From positions 434,001 through 498,000 of the forward strand of contig NZ_PUIP01000002.1 in NCBI RefSeq assembly GCF_002968015.1: a stretch of 64,000 nt of DNA, given 5' to 3'. The notes beneath the pieces are model-generated. The model was not told the DNA's origin, did not search any database, and worked only from the letters and a program-made list of their open reading frames with translations. This document shows positions 1-9,949 of the stretch, one piece after another. Positions within the stretch are counted from its first letter, which is position 1, and each line of letters begins with the position of its first letter. Made by a program: the position numbers and the translations under genes. The DNA is from Massilia phosphatilytica. GTDB lineage: Bacteria > Pseudomonadota > Gammaproteobacteria > Burkholderiales > Burkholderiaceae_D.

Positions 1-387
1 CTGTTCGGAGACGGGGGCGCTGTTGAACTGCGACTGGCGCATCTTCGTCAGCACGCTTTTCTGTTGCTGTTCCAGTTCGGCGATGCGGCGCTGCAGGGCC
101 TTGATGCTGTCGCCATTCTCGACCTTGCGCAGGTCCGGCAGCGGCGACTGGGCGCGGCCGGCATCGGCATTACCCCCGCCGTCCAGGTTGGCCTGGGCCA
201 GCGCGTCCGCCTTGACGGGGGCGCGCGCATGCTTGGCGTTGACCAGGATGACCTCCAGGCCCGGATCGGCCGGCTGCAGCCGGAATGCATCCGGCGCGGC
301 GAAGCGGACCGCCAGCAGGGCAGCGTGCGCCAGCACCGAACAGGCGATGGCGATCATCAGGGGGCGGTTGTGTCGGAGGGTGTTCAC
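1..387 (-). CDS. TonB-like energy transducer, N-terminal part (partial)
   Basis: The visible 129 codons encode a short basic N-terminus, one hydrophobic segment at about residues 9-27 (MIAIACSVLAHAALLAV), then a periplasmic linker and a predicted coiled coil ending in ELEQQQKSVLTKMRQSQ. This is the layout of betaproteobacterial TonB-type transducers, where a C-terminal domain beyond the window edge would contact outer-membrane receptors. The C-terminal domain itself is not seen, so the family is an inference. The start is taken as GTG at 387, because an in-frame stop lies just upstream and no ATG precedes the hydrophobic segment; an ATG at the start of that segment is the alternative. Confidence 0.6.
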   Translation of the reverse strand, partial: MNTLRHNRPLMIAIACSVLAHAALLAVRFAAPDAFRLQPADPGLEVILVNAKHARAPVKADALAQANLDGGGNADAGRAQSPLPDLRKVENGDSIKALQRRIAELEQQQKSVLTKMRQSQFNSAPVSEQ

Positions 388-541
388 GCGCTGCGGGGTG
401 GGACGGTTGGGGTCATGGAACTCCCCATTCTACCGTGCACGCTGCCCTCAATGCGAGCCTTGTGGAAAGACCCGACCGCTGACGTAACCACTAACGCAAC
501 AGGATATTGTCGACGTTTCAACGATCGGTGTCAGTCACACA

Positions 542-2599
542 TCACGCGGCCTGCTCGCCCGTGACGTCGGTCTGGGTCTCCGGATCGGTGACGGCCACGG
601 CGCCTTCCGCCTCGGCCGCTTCCGCTGCCGCCGCCTGGCCCGTGTCGGTGCCCTCTTCTTCCTCCTCCAGGCCAAGTTCTTCGGCCGCTTCCGGCGCCAC
701 GGCGGCCACTTCGAGCAGGCGCGCCTCGAGCGACAGGTCGATCTCGTCCCAGCGCACGATGTCCAGGCGGACCTGGGCGCCGCGCGCCGCCTGCGGCATG
801 CCCGGCAGGCGGATCACGAGCGGGATCTCGACGAGGCGCAGCACCTCGTCCTTCAGCACGACGGCCTCGACCTGCTTCGCGTGTTCCTGCGCCAGCCAGC
901 GCAGGCACCAGTAACGCTCCATGTTCTGCTGGAAGTCGTTATAGGCGGCGTAGGCGGCGTCGAACGCCGAGACGATCGAGAACAGGGTCGCATCGCGGTG
1001 CTTGAACGGCGCGACGAGCGGCGCCGTCACGCCGTTGCTTGCGCACGCGAGGATCTGCCACTGGTTCACGAGGTCGGTGTAGCGGCGCAGCGGCGAGGTC
1101 GACCACGCGTACTGGTCGACGCCGAGGCCCTGGTGCGGCGCCGCGTGCGTCACCATGCGCACCTGCATCTTGGCGGCCCAGCCGCCGGCGCCCGGTCCCT
1201 GCGAACGGTAGATGCCCGGCACGCCGCAGTCGTGCAGCAGCTTGCCCCATGTGCTGTTCGCGAAGATCATCAGCTCGGCCACGATCTTGTCCAGCGGCGC
1301 GCCGCGCTTGCGGCGCACGATCGTGACGACGTCGTCCTCGACATAGAAATTGAAGTCCACGCGGTTGGCCTGCTCGGGCTTCAAGCCGAACGCCTCCCTC
1401 TTCTTCATGCGGCCCGCTTCCAGCTGCAGCGCCCACTGCCACAGCAGGCCCAGTTCCATCTTGTGCGGGTAATCGCCCTCGCCGTTGTTCAGCGTCTCTT
1501 CGTTGACGACGTCGTCGAGGTCGTTGTGGCGCAGGTTGTTCTTGACGGGCACGCGCTCGGCGCGCGTCGTCGTCGAGATCACGGTCCACGTGGCCGGGTC
1601 CAGCACGGCATACAGCGACAGCGCCGGGCAGTCGTTGCCCTCGGCCAGCGTGTAGGCGTCGACGACGTCGTCCGGCAGCATCGTGATCTTGTCGCCGGGC
1701 ATATACACGGTCGACATGCGCGCGCGGGCGATCTTGTCGATGGCGTCGTCCGGACGGATGCCCAGGCCCGGCGCCGCGATATGGATGCCCACGCGGATGG
1801 TGCCGTCATCCAGCTTCTCGACGGAGAACGCGTCGTCGATCTCGGTCGTCGTCACGTCGTCGATCGAGAACGCGGCCACGTTCGCCAGCGGCAGGTCGCC
1901 CGGGGGCGGCGGCACCGCGACGGGCGGGAAGCCGGCGCCGCGCGGGAAGTGTTCGAACAGGAAACGGCCCATGTGCAGCTCTTTCGCCGTCGCGATGCCG
2001 CCCGTGGACAGCATCAGGCGCGGGGCCGTCGTCTGCAGTTCGTCGGCCGCCGTCTCGAGGGCCTTGTATTCGATGCTGTTCTTGTCCGGCTTGAACAGCA
2101 GTTGCTGGACGAGCGGCTGCATGGCCTGCGGCAGCTTGCCGGCCTTGAGTTCCTCGACATACGCGGCTTGCACGATCGCCTGCTGTTTCTTCTTTTCGAT
2201 GCCGGCCAGCGCGGCGCGCAGCGATTGCTCCGGCGCCGCCTTGTAGCGGCCGCGGCCCTTCTTGTAGAAATAGATGGGCGCGCCGTGCAGCGCCAGCACG
2301 AGGCCGGCCGCTTCGAACGGCAGCGGCGCGTGGCCGAAGTATTCGGCGCCCAGTTCGGCGAATCCGAATTCTTCCTGGCCCGCGACTTCCCACAGGAACT
2401 CCAGGTCGACGTCCGCCGCGACGGCCTTCGCCTGCTCCAGCAAGGTGGCGGGATCCGGCTTGTCGAACTGCAGCAGCACATCGCGTGCCTTGACCTTGGT
2501 ACGCTTCCCGCTCGGCATTTCGACCTGGTAGGCCTCGCCCGCCTGCGACAGCACGGTGCCGACCTTGAAATCGCCGGACTCTTCAAAAAATAAGTTCAT
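542..2599 (-). CDS. RNB-domain exoribonuclease (RNase II/R family)
   Basis: A 685-residue 3'-5' exoribonuclease of the RNase II superfamily, expected to degrade single-stranded RNA in the cytoplasm. The RNB catalytic block is clear: SIDDVTTTEIDDAFSV at about residues 260-275 holds the acidic metal-binding cluster, and the conserved STSPLRRYTDLVNQ follows near residue 530. The N-terminus is a poorly conserved OB-like region. The C-terminal tail is strongly acidic (EEEEEG) and alanine-rich, probably disordered. The ATG at 2599 overlaps the upstream ubiC stop by ATGA, indicating translational coupling; longer in-frame starts run through ubiC and are rejected. It is the last gene of the mpl-yqiA-ubiC operon. 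Confidence 0.9.
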   Translation of the reverse strand: MNLFFEESGDFKVGTVLSQAGEAYQVEMPSGKRTKVKARDVLLQFDKPDPATLLEQAKAVAADVDLEFLWEVAGQEEFGFAELGAEYFGHAPLPFEAAGLVLALHGAPIYFYKKGRGRYKAAPEQSLRAALAGIEKKKQQAIVQAAYVEELKAGKLPQAMQPLVQQLLFKPDKNSIEYKALETAADELQTTAPRLMLSTGGIATAKELHMGRFLFEHFPRGAGFPPVAVPPPPGDLPLANVAAFSIDDVTTTEIDDAFSVEKLDDGTIRVGIHIAAPGLGIRPDDAIDKIARARMSTVYMPGDKITMLPDDVVDAYTLAEGNDCPALSLYAVLDPATWTVISTTTRAERVPVKNNLRHNDLDDVVNEETLNNGEGDYPHKMELGLLWQWALQLEAGRMKKREAFGLKPEQANRVDFNFYVEDDVVTIVRRKRGAPLDKIVAELMIFANSTWGKLLHDCGVPGIYRSQGPGAGGWAAKMQVRMVTHAAPHQGLGVDQYAWSTSPLRRYTDLVNQWQILACASNGVTAPLVAPFKHRDATLFSIVSAFDAAYAAYNDFQQNMERYWCLRWLAQEHAKQVEAVVLKDEVLRLVEIPLVIRLPGMPQAARGAQVRLDIVRWDEIDLSLEARLLEVAAVAPEAAEELGLEEEEEGTDTGQAAAAEAAEAEGAVAVTDPETQTDVTGEQAA

Positions 2600-3189
2600 T
2601 TTGTATTCGTATTCATATTGGTTGCGGTCGCCACGAGATCGAGCACCTCGGGCAGGAAGATCTCGGTGACCAGCAGCAGTCCGTGGCGGCGGCGATACAC
2701 GCAGCGCCGCGCAAAATAAGTGTCGCGGGCCGGCACATCCCGGCCGAGCGCCGCATCTACGCGGGCCAGCAGCGGATGGCCGGGACGCAGCCGCGCGAAT
2801 TCCGGCGCGCCGCGCGTGACCCGCGGATCGTAAAACAGCGTGGTGCCGAGCGAACGTTCGCCCAGCGCCGAAAACAGGGGCCAGTCGCTCGCGCTCGCGC
2901 TCATCGGCACGACGGTGTGGCCGTACACGACCGGTTGCCCGTCGCAACGCAGCAGCACTTCGCGTTCCCACACGTGTTGGGGCCGCACCAGGCCGATCGC
3001 GCCGGCCTCGTCCGCCAGGCAGACATTGACCGCCTGGCGCAGTTTCTGTACCCGGAATTGCCGGCTATGCGCGACCAGGCGTGCCGTCAGCGAGCCCGGC
3101 GTCGTCAGCCAGTCGCGCATGGCGGCCGGCGCGCCCGTGCCGGCCGGATGCGCCAGCCAGCGGGCCCGGCGCAGCGAAGCGGGCCTCAC
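2596..3189 (-). CDS. ubiC: Chorismate--pyruvate lyase
   Basis: Releases pyruvate from chorismate to give 4-hydroxybenzoate, the first committed step of ubiquinone synthesis. The roughly 197-residue length, WLTTPGSLTARLVA near the N-terminus, the central VWEREVLLRCDGQPVVYGHTV and the C-terminal LLVTEIFLPEVL (which carries the conserved glutamate) match UbiC. The start chosen is GTG at 3189, which overlaps the yqiA stop as GTGA. An ATG at 3225 would add 12 arginine-rich residues inside yqiA and is less likely. The stop overlaps the RNase start. Confidence 0.88.
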   Translation of the reverse strand: MRPASLRRARWLAHPAGTGAPAAMRDWLTTPGSLTARLVAHSRQFRVQKLRQAVNVCLADEAGAIGLVRPQHVWEREVLLRCDGQPVVYGHTVVPMSASASDWPLFSALGERSLGTTLFYDPRVTRGAPEFARLRPGHPLLARVDAALGRDVPARDTYFARRCVYRRRHGLLLVTEIFLPEVLDLVATATNMNTNTK

Positions 3190-3806
3190 TGACGATGGTC
3201 CGATCCGGCGTCGCCTTCGCTCCAATTATCCGTCAGGCAGAACGCCAGCACCTCATCGACATACTGCTCGAATTCGGACACGGCATGGTCGCTGCCCTGG
3301 ATGACGTGCTGGTGCGCACCCGCGTAATGTGCAACCATGTCGCGGTAGTCCAACACCTCGTCGCCGGTAGCGGCCAGCAGGAAATAGCGCGCCGGCCGGG
3401 TGATGGTGCCGACCTTCAATGCGGCCAGTTCATCGATGTACTCGCGCTTGAATTCGAACGGCTCGCCGGTATGCCACTCGGTCGTGATCCCGACATGTTG
3501 ATCCAGGTCCTTGAGCGGGTCGACGGCCGGGTTGATCAGCGCGGCGCGGCAGCCGAAGCGTTCCGCCAGCCAGGTCGCGTAGAAGCCGCCCAGCGAGGAG
3601 CCGATGATGGCGAGATTGCCGGCATGGCGTTCGACGAGCGTCAGCACGAGGTCCATCGCGGCCTTCGGCGAAGCCGGCAGTTGCGGGCAGATCAGGTCGG
3701 CGGCGCGGCCGGCCGCTTCCATGCGCTGCTGCACCACCCTCGCCTTGAACGAACGCGGCGACGAGCGGAAGCCGTGCAAATAGAGCAGATGCGAGCCCCC
3801 GCTCAT
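3186..3806 (-). CDS. yqiA: YqiA/YcfP-type alpha/beta-fold esterase
   Basis: A 206-residue single-domain hydrolase. LYLHGFRSSPRSFKA at residues 8-22 gives the oxyanion-hole side, GSSLGG at 69-74 carries the nucleophile Ser71, and GSDHAVSEFE near the C-terminus supplies the histidine. These fit the YqiA/UPF0227 family of small esterases, whose natural substrates are poorly defined. The start overlaps the mpl stop (ATGA) and the stop overlaps the ubiC GTG. Its place between mpl and ubiC says only that the genes are co-transcribed. Confidence 0.88.
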   Translation of the reverse strand: MSGGSHLLYLHGFRSSPRSFKARVVQQRMEAAGRAADLICPQLPASPKAAMDLVLTLVERHAGNLAIIGSSLGGFYATWLAERFGCRAALINPAVDPLKDLDQHVGITTEWHTGEPFEFKREYIDELAALKVGTITRPARYFLLAATGDEVLDYRDMVAHYAGAHQHVIQGSDHAVSEFEQYVDEVLAFCLTDNWSEGDAGSDHRQ

Positions 3807-5173
3807 GCCGCCATCGCCTCCAGCAGCTTCTGGTGGACGCCGCCGAAGCCGCCGTTGCTCATCACGAGGATGTGGTCGCCCGGCTGCGCGGCCTGGACGA
3901 TCGCCTGCACCATATAGTCGAGCTGGTCGAAGCTGTGCGCGTTGGCGCCCAGCGGTTTCAAGGCGTCGGCCAGCGACCAGCCCAGCGCCTGCTGGCTGCC
4001 GAAGCCGAACACGAGGTCGGCATCCTTCAGGCTGCCCGGCAGCGCATCCTTCATCGCGCCCAGCTTCATCGTGTTCGAGCGCGGCTCCAGCACCGCGAGG
4101 ATCCTTCCGCTCGTGCCGATCTTCTGGCGCAGGCCGCCGACCGTCGTCGCGATCGCGGTCGGATGGTGCGCGAAATCGTCATAGACCGTCACGCCGTTCA
4201 CGACGCCGCGCACTTCCATGCGCCGCTTGACGTTCTGGAAGCGGGCCAGCGAGTCGATCGCCTGCGCCGGCGGCACGCCGACGTGGCGCGCGGCGGCGAT
4301 GGCGGCCATGGCGTTGCTGCGGTTATGGTGGCCGGTCAGGTCCCAATGGACGGTGCCCTGCTGCTCGCCCTTGAAAAAGACGTCGAAGCTGGAACCGCCC
4401 GGATGCTCGACGAGGCTCCAGTCCACGCCGTCGGACGAGCCAAAACTTTCCTTCTCGCTCCAGCAGCCGCGTTTCAGGACGCGCGCGAGCGACGCCTCGT
4501 CGCCGTTCACGACGATGCGGCCGACGCCGGGCACGGTGCGCACGAGGTGGTGGAACTGGGTCTCGATGGCGCCGATATCGGGGAAGATGTCGGCGTGATC
4601 GTATTCCAGGTTGTTCAGCACGGCGGTCTTGGCGTGGTAGTGCACGAACTTCGAACGCTTGTCGAAGAATGCGGTGTCGTACTCGTCCGCCTCGATCACG
4701 AAGAAGTCGGAATCGGTCTCACCGGACAGGCGCGCGGAGACGCCGAAGTTCAGCGGCACGCCGCCGATCAGGAATCCGGGCGAATAGCCGGCATCTTCCA
4801 GGATCCACGCCAGCATCGACGTCGTCGTCGTCTTGCCGTGCGTGCCCGCGACGGCGAGCACCCATTTATTACGGAGAATGTGCTCGCCGATCCATTGCGG
4901 ACCGGAGACGTATGGCAAGCCACGGTTCAGGATTTCCTCGACGAGCGGATTCCCGCGCGTCATCACGTTGCCAACGACGTACAGGTCCGGGTTCAGGCTC
5001 ACCTGTTCCGGCCCGTAACCCTGGATCAGCTCGATGCCCTGGGCTTCGAGCTGGGTGCTCATCGGAGGGTAGACGTTGGCGTCGCACCCGGTGACGCGAT
5101 GGCCGGCCTCTTTGGCCAGCACCGCGAGGCCGCCCATGAAGGTGCCGCAGATGCCGAGGATATGGATGTGCAT
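3803..5173 (-). CDS. mpl: UDP-N-acetylmuramate:L-Ala-gamma-D-Glu-meso-Dap ligase
   Basis: A 456-residue Mur ligase of peptidoglycan recycling. It joins the murein tripeptide recovered from the periplasm to UDP-MurNAc. HIHILGICGTFMGGLA opens a Rossmann-like N-terminal domain. GTHGKTTTTS at residues 110-119 is the ATP-binding loop, and DDFAHHPTAI near residue 335 is the conserved C-terminal-domain motif of MurC/Mpl. Mpl is distinguished from MurC by the TFMGGLA variant and by genome context away from the dcw cluster. First gene of a minus-strand operon; the promoter lies in the short gap 5174-5247. Confidence 0.94.
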   Translation of the reverse strand: MHIHILGICGTFMGGLAVLAKEAGHRVTGCDANVYPPMSTQLEAQGIELIQGYGPEQVSLNPDLYVVGNVMTRGNPLVEEILNRGLPYVSGPQWIGEHILRNKWVLAVAGTHGKTTTTSMLAWILEDAGYSPGFLIGGVPLNFGVSARLSGETDSDFFVIEADEYDTAFFDKRSKFVHYHAKTAVLNNLEYDHADIFPDIGAIETQFHHLVRTVPGVGRIVVNGDEASLARVLKRGCWSEKESFGSSDGVDWSLVEHPGGSSFDVFFKGEQQGTVHWDLTGHHNRSNAMAAIAAARHVGVPPAQAIDSLARFQNVKRRMEVRGVVNGVTVYDDFAHHPTAIATTVGGLRQKIGTSGRILAVLEPRSNTMKLGAMKDALPGSLKDADLVFGFGSQQALGWSLADALKPLGANAHSFDQLDYMVQAIVQAAQPGDHILVMSNGGFGGVHQKLLEAMAA

Positions 5174-5247
5174 GACGTGCCGAAGGGATCTCTGTAATAG
5201 CGAATACGCGATTCTACCCGACGCGATGCCATTTTCCTTTCAAGAGT

Positions 5248-5889
5248 ATGATCTCGGACATGATGCCCAATTCAAATGACGACGTCCAACAGGTGCGTGC
5301 ACGCATCGCCGCGACGGCCGCCCGCATGATCGCCCAGGATGGGGCCGATTACTCCACGGCCAAGACCAAGGCGGCGCGCCAGGTGCTCGGCGTCGACCGC
5401 CCTTCCCCGAATTATCTGCCGGATAACCTGCAAGTCGAAGACGAGGTGCGCCGCTACCAGGCGCTGTTCCACGGCCCGGCCCAGGCCGCGCGCCTGCGGC
5501 ATATGCGCAGCACGGCGTTGGAAGTCATGGAACAATTGGCCGAGTTCCGCCCTTATATTACCGGTGCCGTGTTGAATGGAACGGCCGGCGAACATGACGA
5601 TATCCACCTGCAATTATTTGCCGACAGCGCCAAGGAAGTCGAAATCTGGCTTTTGAATCGCAACGTCAATATCGAGATTTCGGAAACTCCCCATTTCAAG
5701 GGGGGACGCCACGATCCGGTGGAAACGGTAAGCTTCCTGTGGCAAAAAGAAATGGTGCACGCCGAGCTGTATGACATGAATGATTTACGCGGTGCGTTGA
5801 AACCCCGCGCCGACGGCAGCCTGCAGCGCGCGGATACCGCAACGCTCCGCACCCTGATGAATAATGACTCTCTCGCACAAGATGAATAA
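5248..5889 (+). CDS. Conserved protein with nucleotidyltransferase-like core
   Basis: A 213-residue soluble protein, divergent from mpl and overlapping the next gene. The N-terminal 60 residues resemble a small helical region (RARIAATAARMIAQDGADY). In the middle, AVLNGTAGEHDDIHLQLF resembles the G-S-x(n)-D-x-D metal-binding signature of the minimal nucleotidyltransferase fold, though the first glycine pair is followed by T rather than S. I recognise it as a protein commonly found beside mpl-type genes in betaproteobacteria but cannot name a function. The start is uncertain: ATGs at 5248, 5260 and 5263 are all possible. Confidence 0.65.
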   Translation: MISDMMPNSNDDVQQVRARIAATAARMIAQDGADYSTAKTKAARQVLGVDRPSPNYLPDNLQVEDEVRRYQALFHGPAQAARLRHMRSTALEVMEQLAEFRPYITGAVLNGTAGEHDDIHLQLFADSAKEVEIWLLNRNVNIEISETPHFKGGRHDPVETVSFLWQKEMVHAELYDMNDLRGALKPRADGSLQRADTATLRTLMNNDSLAQDE

Positions 5890-6436
5890 GAAAAACCTGG
5901 CCGGTTATGTGATCCTGGCCGCCGCCTTTACCGTGCTCGGCGCCATCGCCGGCGTCAAGCAGGATGCCAAAGGCCCGCTGACGACAACCTACACGCCTAC
6001 GGACGGCCGCCCGCACACGGCGGTGACGAATCTGTATGCCACGTCGCTCAACGACCTCGCCGGCAAGTCCCAGCCGCTGGCCCAGTGGAAGGGCAAGCCG
6101 CTGCTCGTGAACTTCTGGGCATCGTGGTGCGCGCCATGCGTGTCGGAGATGCCGGAACTGTCCGAACTGGCGGCCAAGGATGGCGGCAAGCATTTCAACG
6201 TGATCGGCATCGGCATCGATTCCCCCACGAATCTGGCCGAGTTTGCTCGCAAAATCAAGATTTCCTACCCATTGTACGTAGGCGGCATGGGTGGCACCGA
6301 CCTCGCGCGCGGCCTCGGCAACGCGAACGGCGGGCTGCCATTTACGGTGCTGATCGGCGCAGATGGGCAGGTCCGCAAGACTTACCTGGGCCGTCTGAAG
6401 TTCGATCAGGTGCGCGCCGACCTGGCCAAGTTGTAG
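5882..6436 (+). CDS. TlpA/ResA-like membrane-anchored thioredoxin
   Basis: A 184-residue thiol-disulfide oxidoreductase. An uncleaved or signal-anchor helix lies at residues 8-25. The active site WCAPC is at 82-86 in [17 protein letters not shown], followed by the cis-proline region [12 protein letters not shown]. TlpA/ResA proteins act on the periplasmic face, reducing cytochrome c haem sites or other thiols. The start overlaps the stop of the preceding gene by eight bases; an upstream ATG at 5864 would add six residues. Confidence 0.88.
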   Translation: MNKKNLAGYVILAAAFTVLGAIAGVKQDAKGPLTTTYTPTDGRPHTAVTNLYATSLNDLAGKSQPLAQWKGKPLLVNFWASWCAPCVSEMPELSELAAKDGGKHFNVIGIGIDSPTNLAEFARKIKISYPLYVGGMGGTDLARGLGNANGGLPFTVLIGADGQVRKTYLGRLKFDQVRADLAKL

Positions 6437-6542
6437 TTCCAGTGAACGGTCGTTCACTTATTTTCCGACTTCTTTTTATCGCTTGCCAACACGTAACGTT
6501 GGCGGCAAAATGCCTGTCTTTCGGGCAAACAGACGGTTCAAT

Positions 6543-6980
6543 ATGGCGAAAAAGCTACTGCTGCTCAATGGCCCCAATCTGAATTTACTGGGGACACGTG
6601 AGCCTGCGGTGTACGGCGCGACGACGCTCGCCGACATCGAGCAGGCCGCCACCGCCCAGGCACGGGAAGCCGGGGCGGAGATCGTCTGTTTCCAAAGCAA
6701 CCATGAAGGCGCGCTGATCGACCGTATCCACGCTGCCCGCCAGGAAGGCGTGGACGCGATCGTCATCAACCCGGGCGGCTTGACCCATACCAGCGTGGCG
6801 CTGCGCGATGCGCTGGCAGGCGTGGATATTCCGTTCGTGGAAGTGCACATCTCTAATATTTACAAGCGCGAGGAGTTTCGGCACCACTCCTTCCTGTCGG
6901 CGATCGCGCTGGGCACGATTTGCGGGCTGGGAGCTGATGGATATCGCTTTGCCATCGACTTCGTGCTGAAACAACGTTAA
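6543..6980 (+). CDS. aroQ: 3-dehydroquinate dehydratase, type II
   Basis: Converts 3-dehydroquinate to 3-dehydroshikimate in the shikimate pathway. The 145-residue length and the sequence [21 protein letters not shown] place the catalytic Tyr at 24. NPGGLTHTS at 78-86 and [17 protein letters not shown] at 101-117 contribute the substrate site and catalytic His103. The ATG at 6543 is preferred to the in-frame one at 6483, which would add 20 residues outside the family fold. The gap before it (6437-6542) contains two small inverted repeats. It lies directly upstream of accB, an arrangement common in proteobacteria. Confidence 0.96.
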   Translation: MAKKLLLLNGPNLNLLGTREPAVYGATTLADIEQAATAQAREAGAEIVCFQSNHEGALIDRIHAARQEGVDAIVINPGGLTHTSVALRDALAGVDIPFVEVHISNIYKREEFRHHSFLSAIALGTICGLGADGYRFAIDFVLKQR

Positions 6981-7066
6981 TCTACGTCAACTTCACGCAT
7001 TCGCGCGTAAGTACCTACCGCCGACGCGCCGTATGCTCTTAAACAAATAATTCCAAGGGGTTTCAC

Positions 7067-7528
7067 ATGGATCTAAGAAAACTCAAGACACTGATCGACC
7101 TCGTCGCCGAGTCGGATATCGCCGAACTCGAAGTGACCGAAGGCGAAAGCAAGGTCCGCATCGTCAAGTCCTCGGCAATCCCGCAGAATCAGATGGTCAT
7201 GGTGCCGCAGCAAGGCGTCCAGCAATACTCCGCACCGGCCATGGCGGCACCGGCAGCCGCACCTGCGGCCCCGGCCGCGCCGGCCGAACCGACCGGCCAC
7301 GTCGTCAAGTCGCCGATGGTCGGCACGTTCTACCGCTCCTCGGCACCGGGCGCCCCGGCATTCGTCGAAGTGGGTTCGACCGTGAAGGAAGGCGACACCC
7401 TGTGCATCATCGAAGCGATGAAGCTCCTGAATGAAATCGATGCCGACGCGTCCGGCACCGTCACCAAGATCCTGGTGGAAAACGGCCAGCCCGTCGAATT
7501 CGGCCAGCCGCTGTTCGTGATCGGCTAA
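7067..7528 (+). CDS. accB: Biotin carboxyl carrier protein of acetyl-CoA carboxylase
   Basis: A 153-residue carrier of the biotin that shuttles carboxyl groups in the first step of fatty acid synthesis. An N-terminal helical region (residues 1-35) is followed by an alanine/proline linker (55-75). The C-terminal biotinyl domain holds EAMKLLNEI, with the biotinylated Lys119. A good Shine-Dalgarno (AAGGGG) lies eight bases before the ATG. Forms an operon with accC. Confidence 0.97.
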   Translation: MDLRKLKTLIDLVAESDIAELEVTEGESKVRIVKSSAIPQNQMVMVPQQGVQQYSAPAMAAPAAAPAAPAAPAEPTGHVVKSPMVGTFYRSSAPGAPAFVEVGSTVKEGDTLCIIEAMKLLNEIDADASGTVTKILVENGQPVEFGQPLFVIG

Positions 7529-7601
7529 ACGTCTCCGGCGCGGTCGTCCGACCGCGCCCTCCCGGCACGCTGCCGGCACTCAAAGAAACACCGAACTTAC
7601 C

Positions 7602-8996
7602 ATGTTTGAAAAAATTCTTATCGCCAACCGTGGTGAAATCGCGTTGCGTATCCAGCGCGCCTGCCGCGAGATGGGCATCAAGACGGTCGTCGTGCACTCC
7701 GAGGCGGACAAGGACGCCAAGTACGTGAAGCTGGCCGACGAGTCCGTTTGCATCGGCCCGGCCCCGTCCGCGCAGAGCTACCTGAGCATGCCGGCGATCA
7801 TCAGCGCGGCGGAAGTCACGGACGCCGAAGCGATCCACCCCGGCTATGGCTTCCTGTCGGAAAACGCCGACTTCGCCGAACGCGTCGAAAAATCGGGCTT
7901 CGTCTTCATCGGCCCCCGCCCCGAATCGATCCGCCTGATGGGCGACAAGGTCTCGGCCAAGCAGGCCATGATCCGCGCCGGCGTGCCGTGCGTGCCCGGT
8001 TCGGACGGCGCCCTGCCCGATGATCCGAAAGAGATCATCCAGACCGCGCGCCGCGTCGGCTACCCGGTCATCATCAAGGCCGCCGGCGGCGGTGGCGGCC
8101 GCGGCATGCGCGTCGTGCACACGGAAGCTGCGCTGCTGAATGCCGTCGCGATGACCAAGACGGAAGCCGGCACCGCGTTCGGCAATCCGGAAGTCTATAT
8201 GGAGAAATACCTGGAGAATCCGCGCCACGTGGAAATCCAGGTCCTCGCCGACGAGCACAAGCAGGCCGTCTGGCTGGGCGAGCGCGACTGCTCCATGCAG
8301 CGCCGCCACCAGAAGGTCATCGAGGAAGCGCCGGCACCGGGCATCCCGCGCAAGCTGATCGAGAAGATCGGCGACCGCTGCGCCGAAGCCTGCCGCAAGA
8401 TCGGCTACCGCGGCGCCGGCACGTTCGAATTCCTGTACGAGAATGGCGAGTTCTACTTCATCGAGATGAACACCCGCGTGCAGGTCGAACACCCGGTCAC
8501 CGAAATGATCACCGGCATCGACATCGTGCAGGAACAGATCCGCATCGCCTGCGGCGAGCGCCTGCGCTTCCGCCAGCGCGACATCATGCTGTCGGGCCAT
8601 GCGATCGAGTGCCGCATCAATGCGGAAGACCCGTTCAAGTTCACCCCGTCGCCGGGCCGCATCACCGGCTGGCATCCGCCTGGCGGCCCCGGCATCCGCG
8701 TCGATTCGCATTCGTACGCCGGCTACTACGTGCCGCCCCACTACGACTCGATGATCGGCAAGGTCATCGCCTACGGCGCCACGCGCGACCAGGCGATCCG
8801 ACGCATGCAGATCGCGTTGTCGGAAATGGTCGTCGAGGGTATCCTGACCAATATCCCGCTGCACCGCGAACTGATGGTCGACGCCCGCTTCATCGAGGGC
8901 GGCACCAATATCCACTACCTGGAGCAGAAGCTGGCCCACAAGCCGGACCTGCCGAAGGATGGCGCGATCGGCGCCAAAGCCGAGGTTGAACAATGA
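7602..8996 (+). CDS. accC: Biotin carboxylase subunit of acetyl-CoA carboxylase
   Basis: A 464-residue ATP-grasp enzyme that carboxylates the biotin on AccB. The N-terminal Rossmann-like domain starts at [16 protein letters not shown]. The glycine-rich ATP lid [11 protein letters not shown] is at 159-169. The catalytic [14 protein letters not shown] lies near residue 288, and the C-terminal domain carries the [10 protein letters not shown] motif. About 15 residues longer than the E. coli protein at the C-terminus. The stop overlaps the prmA start by ATGA. Confidence 0.97.
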   Translation: MFEKILIANRGEIALRIQRACREMGIKTVVVHSEADKDAKYVKLADESVCIGPAPSAQSYLSMPAIISAAEVTDAEAIHPGYGFLSENADFAERVEKSGFVFIGPRPESIRLMGDKVSAKQAMIRAGVPCVPGSDGALPDDPKEIIQTARRVGYPVIIKAAGGGGGRGMRVVHTEAALLNAVAMTKTEAGTAFGNPEVYMEKYLENPRHVEIQVLADEHKQAVWLGERDCSMQRRHQKVIEEAPAPGIPRKLIEKIGDRCAEACRKIGYRGAGTFEFLYENGEFYFIEMNTRVQVEHPVTEMITGIDIVQEQIRIACGERLRFRQRDIMLSGHAIECRINAEDPFKFTPSPGRITGWHPPGGPGIRVDSHSYAGYYVPPHYDSMIGKVIAYGATRDQAIRRMQIALSEMVVEGILTNIPLHRELMVDARFIEGGTNIHYLEQKLAHKPDLPKDGAIGAKAEVEQ

Positions 8997-9946
8997 GTTG
9001 GACCGAAGTCATCATCGAGATCGCACGCGAGCACGCCGAGGGGCTGTCGGACGCCCTGATGGAGGCGGGCGCGCTGTCGGTCTCGGTGGAAGACGCGGAC
9101 GAAGGCACGGACGCGGAAAGACCCCTGTTCGGCGAACCGGGCATGGTGCCCAAGGAAGCCGCCTGGGACCACAGCCGCGTCGTCGCGCTGACGGACGAGG
9201 ATGCCGACCAGGCCGCGATCGTCGCGGAAGCGGCGGCCGCCATCGGCCTGCAGCAGGCCCCCGCGTTCACGACGCGTCCCGTCGCGGACGCCGACTGGGT
9301 GCGCCTCACGCAATCGCAGTTCGAGCCGATCCACATCGGCAAGAACATCTGGGTCGTGCCGAGCTGGCACGAAGCTCCGGATCCGGACGCGCTGATCCTG
9401 GAAGTCGACCCCGGCCTCGCATTCGGCACGGGCAGCCACCCGACCACGCGCCTGTGCATGGAGTGGCTGGAAGCCCACCCGGCACCCGGTAAATCGGTGC
9501 TGGACTACGGCTGCGGCTCGGGCATCCTCGCGATGGTCGCGAAAAAGCTCGGTGCGGCCGGCGTCACCGGCGTCGACATCGACGAGCAGGCCATCGAATC
9601 CGCCCGGCTGAACGCGGAACGCAACCGCTGCGAGATCGACTTCTACGTGCCGGACGACTTCGTCGCCTCCACGCACGGCAACGAACGTTTCGACATCGTC
9701 GTCGCGAACATCCTGTCGAGCCCATTGAAGCTGATGGCGCCGATGCTGTCCGGCCGCGTGGCCGACGGCGGTTCGCTGATCCTGTCGGGCGTGCTGGCGC
9801 GCCAGGCTGAGGAAGTGGCCGCCGCGTACGCACCTTTCATCAAGCTGGGCGTCTGGGCCGAGCAGGACGGCTGGGTCGCTCTCCACGGGCAGCTCGGCGC
9901 GGAGACGGCACCAGCGCCTCGTGCGTCCGGCGACGGCAGCAAATAA
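8993..9946 (+). CDS. prmA: Ribosomal protein L11 methyltransferase
   Basis: S-adenosylmethionine-dependent trimethylation of ribosomal protein L11. The 317-residue chain has the PrmA substrate-recognition domain first ([10 protein letters not shown]). The family signature FGTGSHPTT follows at 144-152, and SAM motif [13 protein letters not shown], at 170-181. A 20-residue polar, alanine-rich C-terminal tail extends past the usual end. Coupled to accC by ATGA, and followed after three bases by the DUF3426 gene, so one transcript likely covers accB to the kinase gene. Confidence 0.95.
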   Translation: MSWTEVIIEIAREHAEGLSDALMEAGALSVSVEDADEGTDAERPLFGEPGMVPKEAAWDHSRVVALTDEDADQAAIVAEAAAAIGLQQAPAFTTRPVADADWVRLTQSQFEPIHIGKNIWVVPSWHEAPDPDALILEVDPGLAFGTGSHPTTRLCMEWLEAHPAPGKSVLDYGCGSGILAMVAKKLGAAGVTGVDIDEQAIESARLNAERNRCEIDFYVPDDFVASTHGNERFDIVVANILSSPLKLMAPMLSGRVADGGSLILSGVLARQAEEVAAAYAPFIKLGVWAEQDGWVALHGQLGAETAPAPRASGDGSK

Positions 9947-9949
9947 GGC

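Noticed and set aside
881-2593. 570-residue plus-strand frame opposite the RNase gene
   Set aside because: Shadow frame of a clearly recognised RNB protein; no domain is visible.
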